Notes: generated by a model from the letters alone, not told the origin. A stretch of DNA of 52,804 bases from Opitutia bacterium Tous-C1TDCM (GCA_002288455.1 NEUS01000011.1:1-52804), one strand, 5' to 3'. Shown: positions 26,366-37,111, counted from the stretch's first letter. Numbers and translations: made by a program.

Positions 26366-29308
26366 ATGGTCCGCCCCTTTCTTGCCGCCTGCCTCGTCTT
26401 CGGTCTTCTCCCGTCCGCGCTGCCCGCCGCCGGCGTCGCCGTCGAGATCTGCGAAGAGGGAATCCCGCGCGACAATTCCTGGCCCGCCGCCCCGGTCGTC
26501 ACGGAACGCCACACCGAGGATCTCTTCGGGCTCTTCGAGCTGCCGCACAAGTACATCTCCACCGGCGTCCGCGCCGATCGCGCTTTTCCCACTTTCGTCC
26601 GCGCTTCCGCCGAGGTGCAGCTTCCGGCCGGCGAGCACCGTTTGTTGCTGCGCTCCCGCGGCGCCGCCCGCGTCTTCGTCGACGGCCGGCCCGTCCTCTC
26701 CACGCCGTTCGACCAGCCGCGGCAATTCGCCGTCGGCAATGCCGGCGAACTGCCCGTCGAGGAGCAAAACACGTTCATCGATCTCGGCCCCGGCTTCCGC
26801 TACGCCCCGCCCGGCAACCGCGAGGCCGTCGCCGTTGTGGCTTTTCCCGCCGGCCGCCCCGTGCGCGTCGTGCTGGAGACTTTGCTCGGCGGCCTTCAAT
26901 CCACCGGCAAAAACGGCAAACCCTTCCGCCCCGAGCTCGGTGAAACCGTCATCGCCGTCCAACTCGCCGGCTCCTCCGCCTGGCAACTGCTCTCCCCCGG
27001 TCCCCGCCAAGTCCCCTACACCGACGCCGGCTGGGCCGCCTACGAATCCGAACGCCGCGCCCGCCTCGAGTCCCTCAACACCGCCGCCCGCGCCGCCCGC
27101 CGCGCCGCCCACGCTTCCTATTGGCAAGGCCGCCGCACCGCCGCCTCCGCCTGGCTCAAGGCCTCCGCCGACGAACCCGTGCCCGCCTTGCCCGCCGGTT
27201 TCCCCGCCTTCAATCCCGTCGATCACTTCATCGGCGCCCGCATCGCCGAGGTCGCCGCGCAAACCGCCCCGCTCCGGCGCCAAGGCGGCGTGGACTTCCA
27301 CCGCGAGATCAAGCCCATCCTCGAGGCCCAGTGCTACAGCTGCCACCAGGGTTCCAAGGTCAAAGGCGGCCTCCGCCTCGACTCCCGCGCCGCCGCGTTC
27401 GCCGGCGGCAAGGGCGACGGCCCCGCTGTCACCCCGCACAAGCCCGCCGAAAGCTCGATCCTCCAGCGCATCGTCAGCACCGATCCCGAGGAAGTCATGC
27501 CCGCCAAGGGCGACCCCTTGCCCGCCCGCGACATCGCTCTCCTCCGCCGTTGGGTCGAGGAAGGCGCCCCTTGGCCCGACTTCTCCGTCGCCCGTTTCGA
27601 CCTCACGCCCCTCGCCGGCGACCTCGCCTTCCTCCGTCGCGTAACCTTGGATACGGTCGGGGTCGTGCCCTCCGAGGCCGAGATCGCCGCCTTCCTCGCG
27701 GACCGCGCCCCGGACCGCCGTGCCCGCGCCATCGATCGCCTCCTCGCCGACCGCCGCTGGGCCGACCACCAGATGGGCTACTGGCTCGATGTCCTCGCCG
27801 AGAATCCGAATCTCATCAACCCGACCCTCAACAACACCGGCCCCTTCCGCTGGTGGCTCCACGAGTCCCTCGTCGACAACAAACCCCTCGACCTCTTCGT
27901 CACCGAACTCCTCCGCCTCGAGGGCAGCGAACGCTTCGGCGGCCCCGCCGGCTTCGGCGTCGCCTCCCAGAACGACGTCCCCATGGCCGCCAAGGGCATC
28001 ATCGTCGGTTCCGCCTTCCTCGGCGTGGAGATGAAGTGCGCCCGCTGCCACGACGCCCCGACCCACGTTTCGAAACAGCGCGAACTGATGGAGCTCGCCG
28101 CCCTGCTCGAGACCAAGCCCATCAAGCTCCCCGCCACCAGCAGCGTCGTGCTCGACAGCCTCCGCGTCGGCGGCCGCGAGCCCATGATCGAGGTCACCCT
28201 TGCCCCCGGCACCGTCGTCGCCCCGGCCTGGCCCTTCGCGCGTTTCAGCGACGAGTCCGCCGCCGCCCTCGCCCAGGACCCCGCCAATTCCCGCGACCGC
28301 CTCGCCGCCCTCGTCACCGCGCCGCAGAACGAACGCTTCGCCCAGGTCATGGCCAACCGCATCTGGCAACGCCTCATGGGCCGCGGTCTCGTCGTCACCG
28401 TCGGCGATTGGGAAAAATCCGAGCCGTCCCATCCGCAACTGCTCCGCTGGCTCGGCCGCGAACTCGTCCGCTCCGGCTACGACACCAAAGCCCTCTCCCG
28501 CCTGATTCTCAATTCCCACGCCTACCAGCGCGCCGTCGATCCGGCCCTCGTCGAAACCAGCCCGCTCTTCACCGCCCCCGCCCCGCGCCGCATCGGCGCC
28601 GAACAACTCGTCGATTCCTTCTTCGCCGCCACCGGCAAACCCTTCGTCCTCGAACCCATCAATCTCGATGTCGATAGCGTCCGCACCATCGACAACGCCC
28701 TCGACCTCGGCCGCGCCTCCCGCGCCTGGATGCTCGCCTCCACCTCCAACGAGCGCGACCGCCCCAGCCTCATGCTCCCCCGCGTCCAGGCCGTCGCCGA
28801 GGTCCTCGAGGTCTTCGGCTGGCGCGGCGCCCGCCCCGATGCCGCCAGCGGCGTCCGCGAAACCGACGCCAACGTCCTCCAGCCCGCCCTCCTCGCCAAC
28901 GGCACCATGATGACCTGGCTCACGCGCCTCAGCGACGACCACGGCCTCACCGCCCTCGCCCTCGATGCCGCGTCCCCCGAGGTCCTCGTCGACCGCGTCT
29001 TCTACCGCTTCTTCACGCGCCCGCCTTCTCCCGCGGAAAAACAACTCTACGTCGAAACCCTCCGCCCCGGTTTCGCCGACCGCGTCGTCGCCCGCGAGCT
29101 CGCGCCCGCCCCGCCCTCGCCCCGCCGCAAGTTCGTCGCCTGGTCCAATCACATGAAGAGCGAGGCCAACTCCCTCCGCCTCGAGGAAGAAGCCGCCGCC
29201 CGCAAAGGCGACGCCCCCACGGCCCGCCTCGATCCTGCCTGGCGCCGCCGCTTCGAGGACGTCCTCTGGGCCCTCCTCAACGCCCCCGAGTGGACCCACG
29301 TCATGTAA
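26366..29308 (+). CDS. DUF1549/DUF1553 (PSD1) domain-containing cytochrome c-like protein
   Basis: The ATG at 26366 ([20 protein letters not shown]) starts a clear signal peptide; an in-frame ATG at 26342 is less likely. The 980-residue product has an N-terminal beta-rich domain (about 25-200), then a PSCyt1 domain with heme motif CYSCH near residue 322 ([20 protein letters not shown]), DUF1549 with [20 protein letters not shown] near 558, and DUF1553 to the end with [20 protein letters not shown]. It differs from the paralogue at 16453 in lacking the LamG insert and carrying a different N-terminus. A DUF1501 gene follows, as usual for this family. Confidence 0.9.
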   Translation: MVRPFLAACLVFGLLPSALPAAGVAVEICEEGIPRDNSWPAAPVVTERHTEDLFGLFELPHKYISTGVRADRAFPTFVRASAEVQLPAGEHRLLLRSRGAARVFVDGRPVLSTPFDQPRQFAVGNAGELPVEEQNTFIDLGPGFRYAPPGNREAVAVVAFPAGRPVRVVLETLLGGLQSTGKNGKPFRPELGETVIAVQLAGSSAWQLLSPGPRQVPYTDAGWAAYESERRARLESLNTAARAARRAAHASYWQGRRTAASAWLKASADEPVPALPAGFPAFNPVDHFIGARIAEVAAQTAPLRRQGGVDFHREIKPILEAQCYSCHQGSKVKGGLRLDSRAAAFAGGKGDGPAVTPHKPAESSILQRIVSTDPEEVMPAKGDPLPARDIALLRRWVEEGAPWPDFSVARFDLTPLAGDLAFLRRVTLDTVGVVPSEAEIAAFLADRAPDRRARAIDRLLADRRWADHQMGYWLDVLAENPNLINPTLNNTGPFRWWLHESLVDNKPLDLFVTELLRLEGSERFGGPAGFGVASQNDVPMAAKGIIVGSAFLGVEMKCARCHDAPTHVSKQRELMELAALLETKPIKLPATSSVVLDSLRVGGREPMIEVTLAPGTVVAPAWPFARFSDESAAALAQDPANSRDRLAALVTAPQNERFAQVMANRIWQRLMGRGLVVTVGDWEKSEPSHPQLLRWLGRELVRSGYDTKALSRLILNSHAYQRAVDPALVETSPLFTAPAPRRIGAEQLVDSFFAATGKPFVLEPINLDVDSVRTIDNALDLGRASRAWMLASTSNERDRPSLMLPRVQAVAEVLEVFGWRGARPDAASGVRETDANVLQPALLANGTMMTWLTRLSDDHGLTALALDAASPEVLVDRVFYRFFTRPPSPAEKQLYVETLRPGFADRVVARELAPAPPSPRRKFVAWSNHMKSEANSLRLEEEAAARKGDAPTARLDPAWRRRFEDVLWALLNAPEWTHVM

Positions 29309-29501
29309 ATTGGGAATTCGGAAACCGGATACCGGAAACCCGCCCCGGCATCCCGCGATCTTGGGTTCCGTTTTCCCGTTTCCGTCTCTTCAATTTCCGT
29401 TCTCTTCAACGCTTTCGTCCCCGTCCTTCTCCCCCAGTCACCGCTGCCGGTTCCGCTTTCCGAACTCCGGTTTCCGGTTTCCCAACTCCGGTCTTATCCC
29501 C
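29309..29501. repeat. Pyrimidine-rich low-complexity spacer
   Basis: The 193 bp between the PSD1-type and DUF1501 genes are strongly C/T-biased on the plus strand, built of drifting TTTCCGGT and TTCCGTTT words. The same type of sequence fills 30786-31009. No promoter, terminator or ORF could be identified in it. Confidence 0.6.
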
Positions 29502-30785
29502 ATGAATCGCCGCTCCTTCCTCTCGCAGACCGCCGCCGCCTCCGCCGCGGCGGTGCTCGCCTCCCGGCTCCGCGCCGATCCCGCCCGCGCCGCCGCGATG
29601 CCGAAAGGCAAAGCCGAACACTGCATCTTCATCTGGCTCGGCGGCGGCATGTCCCAGATCGACACCTTCGATCCCAAGGTCCGCGGCAACCCCAAGTCCA
29701 AGCCCAGCGCCGCCGGCTCCGACTACGCCGCCATCGACACCGCCGTCCCCGGCGTCCGCTTCACCGAGCACCTCGCCCAATCCGCCCGCCTCGCCGACCG
29801 CATCACCGCCGTCCGCACCGTCAACCACCGGCTCGGCATCGAGCACGCCCTCGCCACCAATTTCGTCCACACCGGCCGCGCGGTCAGCGGCAGCACGATC
29901 TACCCGTCCGTCGGCTCCGTCGTCGCCCACGAACGCGGCGCCGCCGGCGACCAGGTCCCGGCGTACTTGCTGATCGGATACCCCAGCGTCAGCCGCGGCC
30001 CCGGTTTCCTCGGCGCCAAGCACGGCTACATCTACCTCGTCGACACCGAGTCCGGCCCCGCCGGCTTCACCCCGCCCGACGGCATCGACGCCGCCCGTGT
30101 CGCCGAGCGCCGTCGCCTGCTCGCCCCGCTCCAGGGCCGGGTCGCGCCCGACTCCTCCGCCGCCGACTACGAGATCGCCCAGCGCGAGGCCCTCCGTCTC
30201 GCCGGTCCCGGCTTCATGCGCAACTTCCGCCTCGACGAGGAACCCGGATCCCTCCGCCAGCGCTACGGCGGCGAATTCGGCCAGCGCTGCCTCCTCTCCC
30301 GCCGCCTCGTCCAGGCCGGCGTGCGCTTCATCGAGGTTTCCCACAATCTCAACTTCATCAACGGCGCCGGCTGGGACACCCACAACGCCGGCCAGCTCCA
30401 GCAGCACGCGCTCATCCGCGAACTCGACACCGCCCTCTCCGCCCTGATCGCCGACCTCGAGGACAAACGCCTCCTCGACAAAACGCTCATCGCCATCGGC
30501 ACCGAGTTCGGCCGCCCCGGCCAATTCGACAGCGGCGGCGGCCGCGGCCACCAGTCCGCCGCGTTCTCCCTCGTCCTCGCCGGCGGCGGTCTCAACCACC
30601 GCGGCGCCTACGGTGTCACCGATGCGTTTTCCAACAAAGTCGTCGAAAACCCCGTCTCCGTCCCCGACTTCCACGCGACCATTTACGCCGCCCTCGGCAT
30701 CAACCCCGCCAAGGAACTCGTCAACGCGTCCCGCCCCGTCCCCATCACCGACGGCGGCAAACCCATCGCCGCCCTCTTCAGCTAA
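29502..30785 (+). CDS. DUF1501 domain-containing protein (Tat-exported)
   Basis: The ATG at 29502 ([20 protein letters not shown]) is a textbook twin-arginine signal; the longer frame from 29310 runs through the low-complexity spacer and is rejected. The 427-residue product shows [19 protein letters not shown] (about 46-64), [20 protein letters not shown] and the late [20 protein letters not shown] motifs of DUF1501. It pairs with the PSD1-type gene upstream. Compared with the paralogue at 14982 it is shorter and diverged. Periplasmic function unknown; probably acts with the cytochrome-like partner. Confidence 0.9.
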   Translation: MNRRSFLSQTAAASAAAVLASRLRADPARAAAMPKGKAEHCIFIWLGGGMSQIDTFDPKVRGNPKSKPSAAGSDYAAIDTAVPGVRFTEHLAQSARLADRITAVRTVNHRLGIEHALATNFVHTGRAVSGSTIYPSVGSVVAHERGAAGDQVPAYLLIGYPSVSRGPGFLGAKHGYIYLVDTESGPAGFTPPDGIDAARVAERRRLLAPLQGRVAPDSSAADYEIAQREALRLAGPGFMRNFRLDEEPGSLRQRYGGEFGQRCLLSRRLVQAGVRFIEVSHNLNFINGAGWDTHNAGQLQQHALIRELDTALSALIADLEDKRLLDKTLIAIGTEFGRPGQFDSGGGRGHQSAAFSLVLAGGGLNHRGAYGVTDAFSNKVVENPVSVPDFHATIYAALGINPAKELVNASRPVPITDGGKPIAALFS

Positions 30786-31009
30786 AGTCCGCCGCCCACC
30801 GTTTCCCGCTTTCCCAATTCCCCCATCTTCCGATTTTCGCCTTTCGCCTTCCTCCTCTTCCGTATCCGCCTTTCTTCTTTCTTCCTTCGTCTTTCTCCGT
30901 TTCCGACTTTCGCCTTCCGCCTTCCGCCTTTCGCCTTTTCCGGTCTCCGCCTTCCGCCGTCCGAAGTTTCCGGTTTCCGAATTCCGGTTTCCGGTTTTGT
31001 CTGCCCCGC
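30786..31009. repeat. Pyrimidine tract of drifting TTTCGCC / TTCCGCC units
   Basis: This 224-bp spacer is almost pure C/T on the plus strand with quasi-tandem 7- to 8-bp words (CTTTCGCC, CTTCCGCC, TTTCCGG). A purine-pyrimidine mirror-like tract of this length could form unusual DNA structures. It ends only a few bases before the GTG start of the sensor kinase gene. Confidence 0.65.
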
Positions 31010-33100
31010 GTGCCCCTCGCCCGCCCGCTCCGCTTCCCGCCGGCACTGCTGCTGTTGCTCGCGTTCGCGGCTTCCGCCCTGCCTGCCCAGGAATCGCCGC
31101 GCGTCCTCACCACCGCCCTTGAGGTCCGCTCCCTGAGCCCCGCGGAAGCCGAACGCGGTCTCCCCGTCCGCCTCCGCGGCGTGGTCGTCTTCGTCGAGAG
31201 CGTCTCCGCCCTCTTCCTGCAGGACGAAACGTCCACCGCGTTCTTCCGCCTCGCCACCCCGCCGCTCCCGCGGGTCGGTGACGAAATCGAACTCACCGCC
31301 AAGACCCGCCTCGGCCTTTACCTCCCCGGCCTCGACAACGCCGCCTACCGCGTCCTCGGCCGCAAACCGCTCCCTCCCGGCATTCCCGTCCAGTACGACG
31401 ACCTCCACTTCAGCCGCTATCACTACCAGCGCGTCACCGTCGAAGGCATCGTCCGCTCCGTCCTCCCCCTCGGCCCCGCCCGCAGCGTCATCCGCCTCGC
31501 GCTCGGCTCCCGCGTCATCGATGTCCGCGTCGAAGCCCCGCCCCGCGCCGGCCCGCCCCTGATCGATTCCCGCATCCGCATCACCGGCCTCGCCGCCGGC
31601 CTGATCAATTCCCCGCGCCGCCAACTCGTCCAACCCTACCTCCGCGCCCTCGACTGGACCGAACTCGAGGTCGTCACCCCGGCGCCTCCCGCCAGCGCCG
31701 TGCCCGTCGTCTCCGCCGAGGAACTCCTCGCCTTCCGCGTCGACGGCCTCGGCGAACGGCGGGTCCGTATCGAAGGCATCGTCGCCGCCGATTTCGGGGC
31801 CGACGGCGTCTTCCTCCTGCAGGGCGCCAACGCCTTCGCCGTCCGCTTCGGTCGCCCCACCTCGGTCGTCCCCGGCGACGCCGTCACGCTCGCCGGTTTC
31901 CCTTCGATGGAACGCTTCAGCGCCTCCGTCGTCGACGCCGAGCTCATCTCCCGCCTCCCCGGCGCCCCTCCCGCCCCCGTCGCCGTCCCCGTGCTCGACG
32001 AACTGTATTTGAAACCTGGAGACCAACAATCCGGCCGCTACGACGGCCGCCTCGTCCAGGTCGTCGGCACGCTCCGCGATTCCTTCAAAGGCCCCGCCGG
32101 CACCACCCTGCTCGTGCAGGGCCCCCAGCGCACGCTTCACGTCCGCGTCGCCGACGATCTCGCCGTCCCTCCCGTCGGCTCCGTCCTCCGCGCCACCGGC
32201 ATCTGCCAGGTCGAAACCGCCGTCTTCGGCCCCGGATTCCGCAGCGATCCCGGGCTCGTCAGTCTCCGCACCCTCGGTCCCGCCGGCGTCGAGGTCCTCC
32301 GCCGCCCCTCGTGGTGGACCCCGCGCCGCCTCACCGCCGTCCTCGCCGCCCTCGCCGGCCTCACCGTCGTATCCGGTTTGTGGATTGCCTTTCTCCGCCG
32401 CCAGGTGCGCCGCCAGACCGAGGCCCTCCGCCACCGCATCGGCCTCACCGCCGCCCACGAGGAACGCCAGCGCATCGCCCGCGAATTCCACGACACCCTC
32501 GAGCAGGAACTCGCCGGCGTCAGCCTCCGCCTCGACGCCCTCGCCACCCGCGTCGCCGACGAAAAAGGCCGCACCCTCGTCGTCGCTTCGCGCAACCTCG
32601 TCACCCGCATCCAGACCGAAACCCGCGATCTCATCTCCGATCTCCGCGATCCCGCCGAGACCGCCGGCGATCTCGTCACCGCCCTCGGCACCGTCGCCCA
32701 GCGCTGCACCGCCGAAAGCGATGCCGAGGTCCGCGTCGACCCGCTCACCCCCGTCCCCGCCTTGCCCGCCGCCACGGTCCACGATCTCCGCATGATCGCC
32801 CGCGAATCCGTCAGCAACGCCCTCCGCCACGGCCGCGCCACCCACGTTTCCATCGAGGTCTCCGCCACCGCCGACCGCCTGCTCCTCCGCATCGTTGACA
32901 ACGGCTGCGGCTTCGACCCCGCCGCCGCCCCGCTCGGCCGCCGCGGCCATTTCGGCTGCGCCGGCATCCGCGAACGCGGCCGCAAAATCGCCGCCGAGGT
33001 CGCCTGGCACAGCACCCTCCAGCGCGGCACCACCGTCGAAGTCCTCCTCCCCCTCGCCCCCGCCCCAGTATCCGTCCCATCCGTCCCCTCCGTCCCATAG
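31010..33100 (+). CDS. NarL-type sensor histidine kinase with OB-fold-like extracytoplasmic region
   Basis: GTG start, 696 residues. Signal peptide or first membrane segment at about 8-26, then a long periplasmic region of beta-rich repeats (about 30-430, with GLPVRLRGVVVFVESVSALF and VRIEGIVAADFGADGVFLLQ), similar to sensor regions seen in Verrucomicrobia. A second membrane segment (about 440-458) precedes a HisKA_3 domain with EERQRIAREFHDTLEQELAG (phospho-His about 494) and a HATPase_c domain (about 590-680, ARESVSNALRHG, DNGCGFD). The last residues, VSVPSVPSVP, are encoded by the local 9-bp minisatellite. The response regulator gene follows, and both probably control the flanking receptor and DUF1501 genes. 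Confidence 0.88.
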   Translation: MPLARPLRFPPALLLLLAFAASALPAQESPRVLTTALEVRSLSPAEAERGLPVRLRGVVVFVESVSALFLQDETSTAFFRLATPPLPRVGDEIELTAKTRLGLYLPGLDNAAYRVLGRKPLPPGIPVQYDDLHFSRYHYQRVTVEGIVRSVLPLGPARSVIRLALGSRVIDVRVEAPPRAGPPLIDSRIRITGLAAGLINSPRRQLVQPYLRALDWTELEVVTPAPPASAVPVVSAEELLAFRVDGLGERRVRIEGIVAADFGADGVFLLQGANAFAVRFGRPTSVVPGDAVTLAGFPSMERFSASVVDAELISRLPGAPPAPVAVPVLDELYLKPGDQQSGRYDGRLVQVVGTLRDSFKGPAGTTLLVQGPQRTLHVRVADDLAVPPVGSVLRATGICQVETAVFGPGFRSDPGLVSLRTLGPAGVEVLRRPSWWTPRRLTAVLAALAGLTVVSGLWIAFLRRQVRRQTEALRHRIGLTAAHEERQRIAREFHDTLEQELAGVSLRLDALATRVADEKGRTLVVASRNLVTRIQTETRDLISDLRDPAETAGDLVTALGTVAQRCTAESDAEVRVDPLTPVPALPAATVHDLRMIARESVSNALRHGRATHVSIEVSATADRLLLRIVDNGCGFDPAAAPLGRRGHFGCAGIRERGRKIAAEVAWHSTLQRGTTVEVLLPLAPAPVSVPSVPSVP

Positions 33101-33110
33101 GTCCCATCCC
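33070..33110. repeat. GTCCCATCC minisatellite, cluster 1
   Basis: Four to five imperfect 9-bp units (TCCGTCCCA, TAGGTCCCA) overlap the 3' end of the sensor kinase gene, so its stop codon (TAG at 33098-33100) lies inside the array. Confidence 0.8.
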
Positions 33111-33158
33111 GTCCGGTCTTTCATCCTTCACCTTTCAACTTTCAACTGCGCAGCCCCG

Positions 33159-33779
33159 ATGCCCGCCCTCACCCTCCTCATCGTCGACGATCACTTCGTG
33201 GTCCGCAGCGGCCTCGCCGCGTCCCTCGAGCTCGACGACACCGTCGCGGTCGTCGGCGAGGTCGAACGCGGCGAGGATGTCGTCGCCGCCTACCGCAAAC
33301 TCCACCCGCGCGTCGTCCTCATGGACCTCCAGCTCCCCGGCATCGGCGGCATCGCCGCCACCGCCGCCCTCCGCGCCCACGATCCCGCCGCCCGCGTGCT
33401 CATCTTTTCCACCTTTGCCCGCGACGACGAGATTCAGGCCGCCCTCGACGCCGGCGCCCTCGGCTACCTGCAGAAATCCGCTTCCCGCGAAGCCCTCCTC
33501 GAAACCCTCCGCCTCGTCGCCCAGGACCGCCGCGCCCTCGATCCCGAACTCTCCCGCCGCCTCAACACCCTCCGCCTCGGCCCCGCCATTACCCCGCGCG
33601 AACGCGAGATCCTCGTCCTCATCGCCGCCGGCCGTGCCAACAAAGAAATCGCCGCCGCCTTCGCCGTCTCCGAGGACACCGTGAAACGCCACGTCTCCAA
33701 CATCCTCGAGAAACTCGACGTCAACGACCGCGCCCAAGCCACCGCCGAAGCCATCCGCCGCGGCATCATCCCCGTCTGA
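33159..33779 (+). CDS. LuxR/NarL family response regulator
   Basis: The ATG at 33159 starts MPALTLLIVDDHFVVRSGLA; the longer frame from 32895 overlaps the kinase gene and is rejected. The 206-residue product has a receiver domain (1-120) with the acidic pocket IVDDH (9-11), phospho-acceptor Asp near 55 in VVLMDLQLPGIGG, and Lys near 106 in GYLQKSA. The LuxR-type HTH (about 143-200) reads TPREREILVLIAAGRANKEI followed by SEDTVKRHVSNILEKL. It forms a two-component pair with the upstream kinase gene, 58 bp away. The TonB-dependent receptor gene downstream is a plausible target. Confidence 0.92.
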   Translation: MPALTLLIVDDHFVVRSGLAASLELDDTVAVVGEVERGEDVVAAYRKLHPRVVLMDLQLPGIGGIAATAALRAHDPAARVLIFSTFARDDEIQAALDAGALGYLQKSASREALLETLRLVAQDRRALDPELSRRLNTLRLGPAITPREREILVLIAAGRANKEIAAAFAVSEDTVKRHVSNILEKLDVNDRAQATAEAIRRGIIPV

Positions 33780-33833
33780 GCCCCGTCCGCCGCCGGCCGC
33801 GCCTTTCAGTATCCGCGCCCATCCGCCCCGTCC

Positions 33834-33876
33834 GATATCCGTCCCATCAGTCCCATCCGTCCCATAGGTCCCATCC
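33834..33876. repeat. GTCCCATCC minisatellite, cluster 2
   Basis: About four units of ATCCGTCCCATCAGTCCCAT type (9-bp period) lie between the response regulator and the TonB-dependent receptor genes. The rest of this 279-bp spacer is C-rich low-complexity sequence plus the GCACGAAAGTGTGAT word at 33942. Confidence 0.8.
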
Positions 33877-33941
33877 CCTCGCACCCCCGCTCCCCCCTCC
33901 GCCTCCGCCCACCCTCCCACCCCCGCACCCCTACCCCTACC

Positions 33942-33956
33942 GCACGAAAGTGTGAT
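33942..33956 (+). promoter_or_regulatory. GCACGAAAGTGNGAT motif, copy 2
   Basis: Second copy of the word found at 26294-26308, 103 bp upstream of the receptor start. See that entry for the shared palindrome. Confidence 0.35.
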
Positions 33957-34058
33957 ACCCCCAAGCGTGCCCCCTTCCCCCCGGCCGCTTGCCTCGACTC
34001 GTCCCCCCGGCGCGTTCCCCACCGCTCCGGATCACCAAGCCTCGGTCGTCCGTTTCCC

Positions 34059-37000
34059 ATGCCCACCCTGCTGTCCCGCTGTCTTCCTGCGTTCCGTTCC
34101 GCCGCGCGCCCCCTGCGCCTCGCGTTGCTGAGCCTCCTGCTGCCGGTCTTCGCCGCCGCCCAGTCCGCCGTCGGCACCGTCTCCGGCCGTATCCTGAATC
34201 CGGCTACGGGCGAATACGTCCGCAACGCCCAGATCCGCGTCGAGGGCACCAACCTCCTCGCCGTCTCCGAGGACGGCGGCCTCTACTCCCTCCCCGGCGT
34301 CCCCGCCGGCCCCGCCCGCCTCTCCGTCACCTTTACCGGCTACCGCACCGAGACCGCCGCCGTCCAGGTCCCCGCCGGCGGCACCGCCGTCCGCGACTTC
34401 GATCTCGTCTCCTCCCTCGCCGCCGCCCCCGCCAAGGACGCCTCCGGCACCGTGAAACTCGAAAAATTCGTCATCTCCACCGACCGCGAGGGCAACGCCA
34501 AGGCCATCATGGAACAGCGCAATTCCATGAACATCACCAACAGCGTCGCCTCCGATGTCTTCGGCGATGTCGCCGAGGGCAACGTCGGCGAATTCCTCAA
34601 ACACATGCCCGGCGTCGAACTCGACCTCACCCAGGGCGAGATCCGCACCATCCGCCTCCGCGGCCTCGATTCCGAATACACCCAGGTCACCCTCGACGGC
34701 GTCTCCCTCGCCTCCGCCGACGCCAACCAGGGCGCCTCCGGCAACGCCCGCGCCTTCTCCTTCGAGCAGGTCTCCCTCGCCTCCATGGAATCCATCGAGG
34801 TCTCGAAAACGATCTCCGCCGACGTCGATGCCAACGCCCCCGCCGGCACCATCAACCTCAAGTCCAAGCGCGCCTTCAACATCGCCGGCCGCCGCATGTC
34901 CGCCCAGGCCAACCTCACCGCCTTCTCCGCCCGCTTCAACCTCGACGACTCCTACGGCCCCGACGACCGCCAATCCCGCAAGATCCACCCCGGCGGCATT
35001 CTCGATTACTCCGACGTCTTCTTCAACAAGCGCCTCGGCATCAACCTCAACATCAGCGAGTCGATGGCCTACTCCGCCAACGCCCGCACCACCATCGCCT
35101 ACAACTACGCGCCCACCGCCGCCGACCCCCGCCCCGTCGTCCCGACCTCCCTCGCTTTCCTCCACGCCCCGCGCACCAACCGCCGCTCCACCGTCAATTT
35201 CACCTCCGACTTCAAGGCCACCCCGCGCCTCGTCCTCTCCCTCGGCCTCCTCTACAACTACGCCGACCTCAACAACCCCCAGCGCGCCCTCACCTTCAAC
35301 GCCGGCGCCCGCAATCTCGTCGTCGGCGCCGACCCCCTCCTCAGCCTCACCTCCGCCGCCACCGGCGCCGTCACCGTCAATCCCGCCGCCATCGTCAAAC
35401 AGGGCCAGACTCTCACCGTCCTCCCGAAATTCGAATACCGTCACGGCTCCTTCCTCCTCGAAGGCAAATTCGCCGGTTCCAACTCCATCTCCTGGTACGA
35501 CCCCCGCGGCCGCCGCGGCTCCATCCGCGACTCCGGCGGTCCCGCCGTCTCCGGCGTCACCTTCACCGCCCGCCGCTCCGCCTACAACAGCGCCGACTGG
35601 AAAATCGTCCAGACCGGCGGCCGCGATTGGTCCGACGGCGCCAGCTTCACCACGCCCACTGTCACCATCGACGACGGCCGCTTCGCCCTCACCGATGTCT
35701 ACAGCGGCGAACTCATCGCCTCCCTCCGCACCACCAAGGGCCTCCCGATTTCCTGGAAAGCCGGCCTCAAGCGCCGCCACGAGATCCGCGACTTCCGCCT
35801 CGATACCGAATCCCTCCGTTACAATTTGAACGGCGCCGCCGTCGGCTCCTGGGCCGGCTACAAATCGCCCTTCGAATTCGACATGGGCGCCACCAACACC
35901 GACTCCTCCGTCCGTTCCCTCAACGGCGGTACCGTCTGGATGCCCGACCTCGCCCGCATCGGCGGCCTCTTCCGCGACGAACCCGGCCGCTTCACCCAGA
36001 CGATGACCGCCGCCAATTTCTACAACGCCTTCATCGGCAACCGCCGCGCCTACGAGGAAACCATCGACGCCGCCTTTTTCATGGGCACCACCACGATCGG
36101 CCGCCTCATCGTCCGCGCCGGCCTCCGTCGCGAGGAAACGAATACGGACTCCACCGAATTCGATCCCCGCTCCCCCGCCGAACTCGCCGCCGCCGGCTTC
36201 GCCGAAACCAACGGCCGCGCCACCACCATCCCCGGTCTCCAATACCAGTTCCTCTCCCAGCCCAGAATCCACCGCACCGGCGACTACGGGAACATGTTCC
36301 CCAGCGCCTCCCTGAAGTACAAGATCTCCCCCAACTTCGACGCCCAGCTCGGCTTCTCTTCCACCATCCGCCGCCCCACCTTCCGCGACGTCGCCGGCGT
36401 CTGGGTCATCAACGACGACAACCTCACCGTCTCCGCCCCCAACACCTCTCTCAAGCCCGAGACCTCCAAGAACATCGCCGCCCGCCTCGCCTACTACTTC
36501 GAACCCGTCGGCATCCTCGCCGCCAACGTCTACCAGAACAACGTCAAGGGCCTCTTCATCACCAGCCGCCGGACCGCCGCCGAATTCGGCTACTCCGGCG
36601 ACGTCGATCTCTCCAACTACGAATTCATCACCACCACCCCCAGCGCCAACGACGTCACCGTCCGCGGCATGGAACTCGAGTATTCGCAGTCCCTCTCCTT
36701 CCTCCCCGCCCCTTTCAAAGGCCTCAACGTCCGCGCCAGCTACACCCGCAGCTACGCCAGTATCCGGAAAGCCAATATGATCCCGCATTCCGTCAACGGC
36801 GGCGTCAGCTACGCCTACAAGGGCTTCAATATCTACACCGCCCTCACCTGGCGCGACAACTACCCCACCACCGTCACCGGCAACCCCCGCTTCTACCGGC
36901 ACCGCTCCAGCCTCGACATCGGCGGCGGCTACCGGATCAACCAGAAGGTCAGCCTCTTCTTCTCCGCCCGGAATCTCTTCAACGAGCCCTACCGCATTAT

Positions 37001-37088
37001 GGAGCAGGTCGGCGCCAACGCCCCCGTCGTCCAATTCTACGAAGTCAACGGCACCAATTGGACCTTCGGCATCAAGAGCTTCTTCTGA
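34059..37088 (+). CDS. TonB-dependent receptor with N-terminal carboxypeptidase-regulatory-like domain
   Basis: A 1009-residue outer-membrane protein. Signal peptide about 1-35 (ALLSLLLPVFAAAQ); a carboxypeptidase-regulatory-like domain (about 38-115, GTVSGRILNPATGEYVRNAQ) as in SusC/OAR-type receptors; a TonB-box-like LEKFVIST (about 134-141); a plug domain (about 155-270) with MNITNSVASDVFGDV, FLKHMPGVELDL and VSKTISADVDANAPAGTINL; and a long barrel ending in NWTFGIKSFF with terminal Phe. This architecture is abundant in Opitutaceae and is linked to carbohydrate or organic-ligand uptake rather than iron. It follows the two-component pair and ends in a terminator. Confidence 0.93.
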   Translation: MPTLLSRCLPAFRSAARPLRLALLSLLLPVFAAAQSAVGTVSGRILNPATGEYVRNAQIRVEGTNLLAVSEDGGLYSLPGVPAGPARLSVTFTGYRTETAAVQVPAGGTAVRDFDLVSSLAAAPAKDASGTVKLEKFVISTDREGNAKAIMEQRNSMNITNSVASDVFGDVAEGNVGEFLKHMPGVELDLTQGEIRTIRLRGLDSEYTQVTLDGVSLASADANQGASGNARAFSFEQVSLASMESIEVSKTISADVDANAPAGTINLKSKRAFNIAGRRMSAQANLTAFSARFNLDDSYGPDDRQSRKIHPGGILDYSDVFFNKRLGINLNISESMAYSANARTTIAYNYAPTAADPRPVVPTSLAFLHAPRTNRRSTVNFTSDFKATPRLVLSLGLLYNYADLNNPQRALTFNAGARNLVVGADPLLSLTSAATGAVTVNPAAIVKQGQTLTVLPKFEYRHGSFLLEGKFAGSNSISWYDPRGRRGSIRDSGGPAVSGVTFTARRSAYNSADWKIVQTGGRDWSDGASFTTPTVTIDDGRFALTDVYSGELIASLRTTKGLPISWKAGLKRRHEIRDFRLDTESLRYNLNGAAVGSWAGYKSPFEFDMGATNTDSSVRSLNGGTVWMPDLARIGGLFRDEPGRFTQTMTAANFYNAFIGNRRAYEETIDAAFFMGTTTIGRLIVRAGLRREETNTDSTEFDPRSPAELAAAGFAETNGRATTIPGLQYQFLSQPRIHRTGDYGNMFPSASLKYKISPNFDAQLGFSSTIRRPTFRDVAGVWVINDDNLTVSAPNTSLKPETSKNIAARLAYYFEPVGILAANVYQNNVKGLFITSRRTAAEFGYSGDVDLSNYEFITTTPSANDVTVRGMELEYSQSLSFLPAPFKGLNVRASYTRSYASIRKANMIPHSVNGGVSYAYKGFNIYTALTWRDNYPTTVTGNPRFYRHRSSLDIGGGYRINQKVSLFFSARNLFNEPYRIMEQVGANAPVVQFYEVNGTNWTFGIKSFF

Positions 37089-37111
37089 CCTGGCCCCCCG
37101 TCCCCTTCCAA

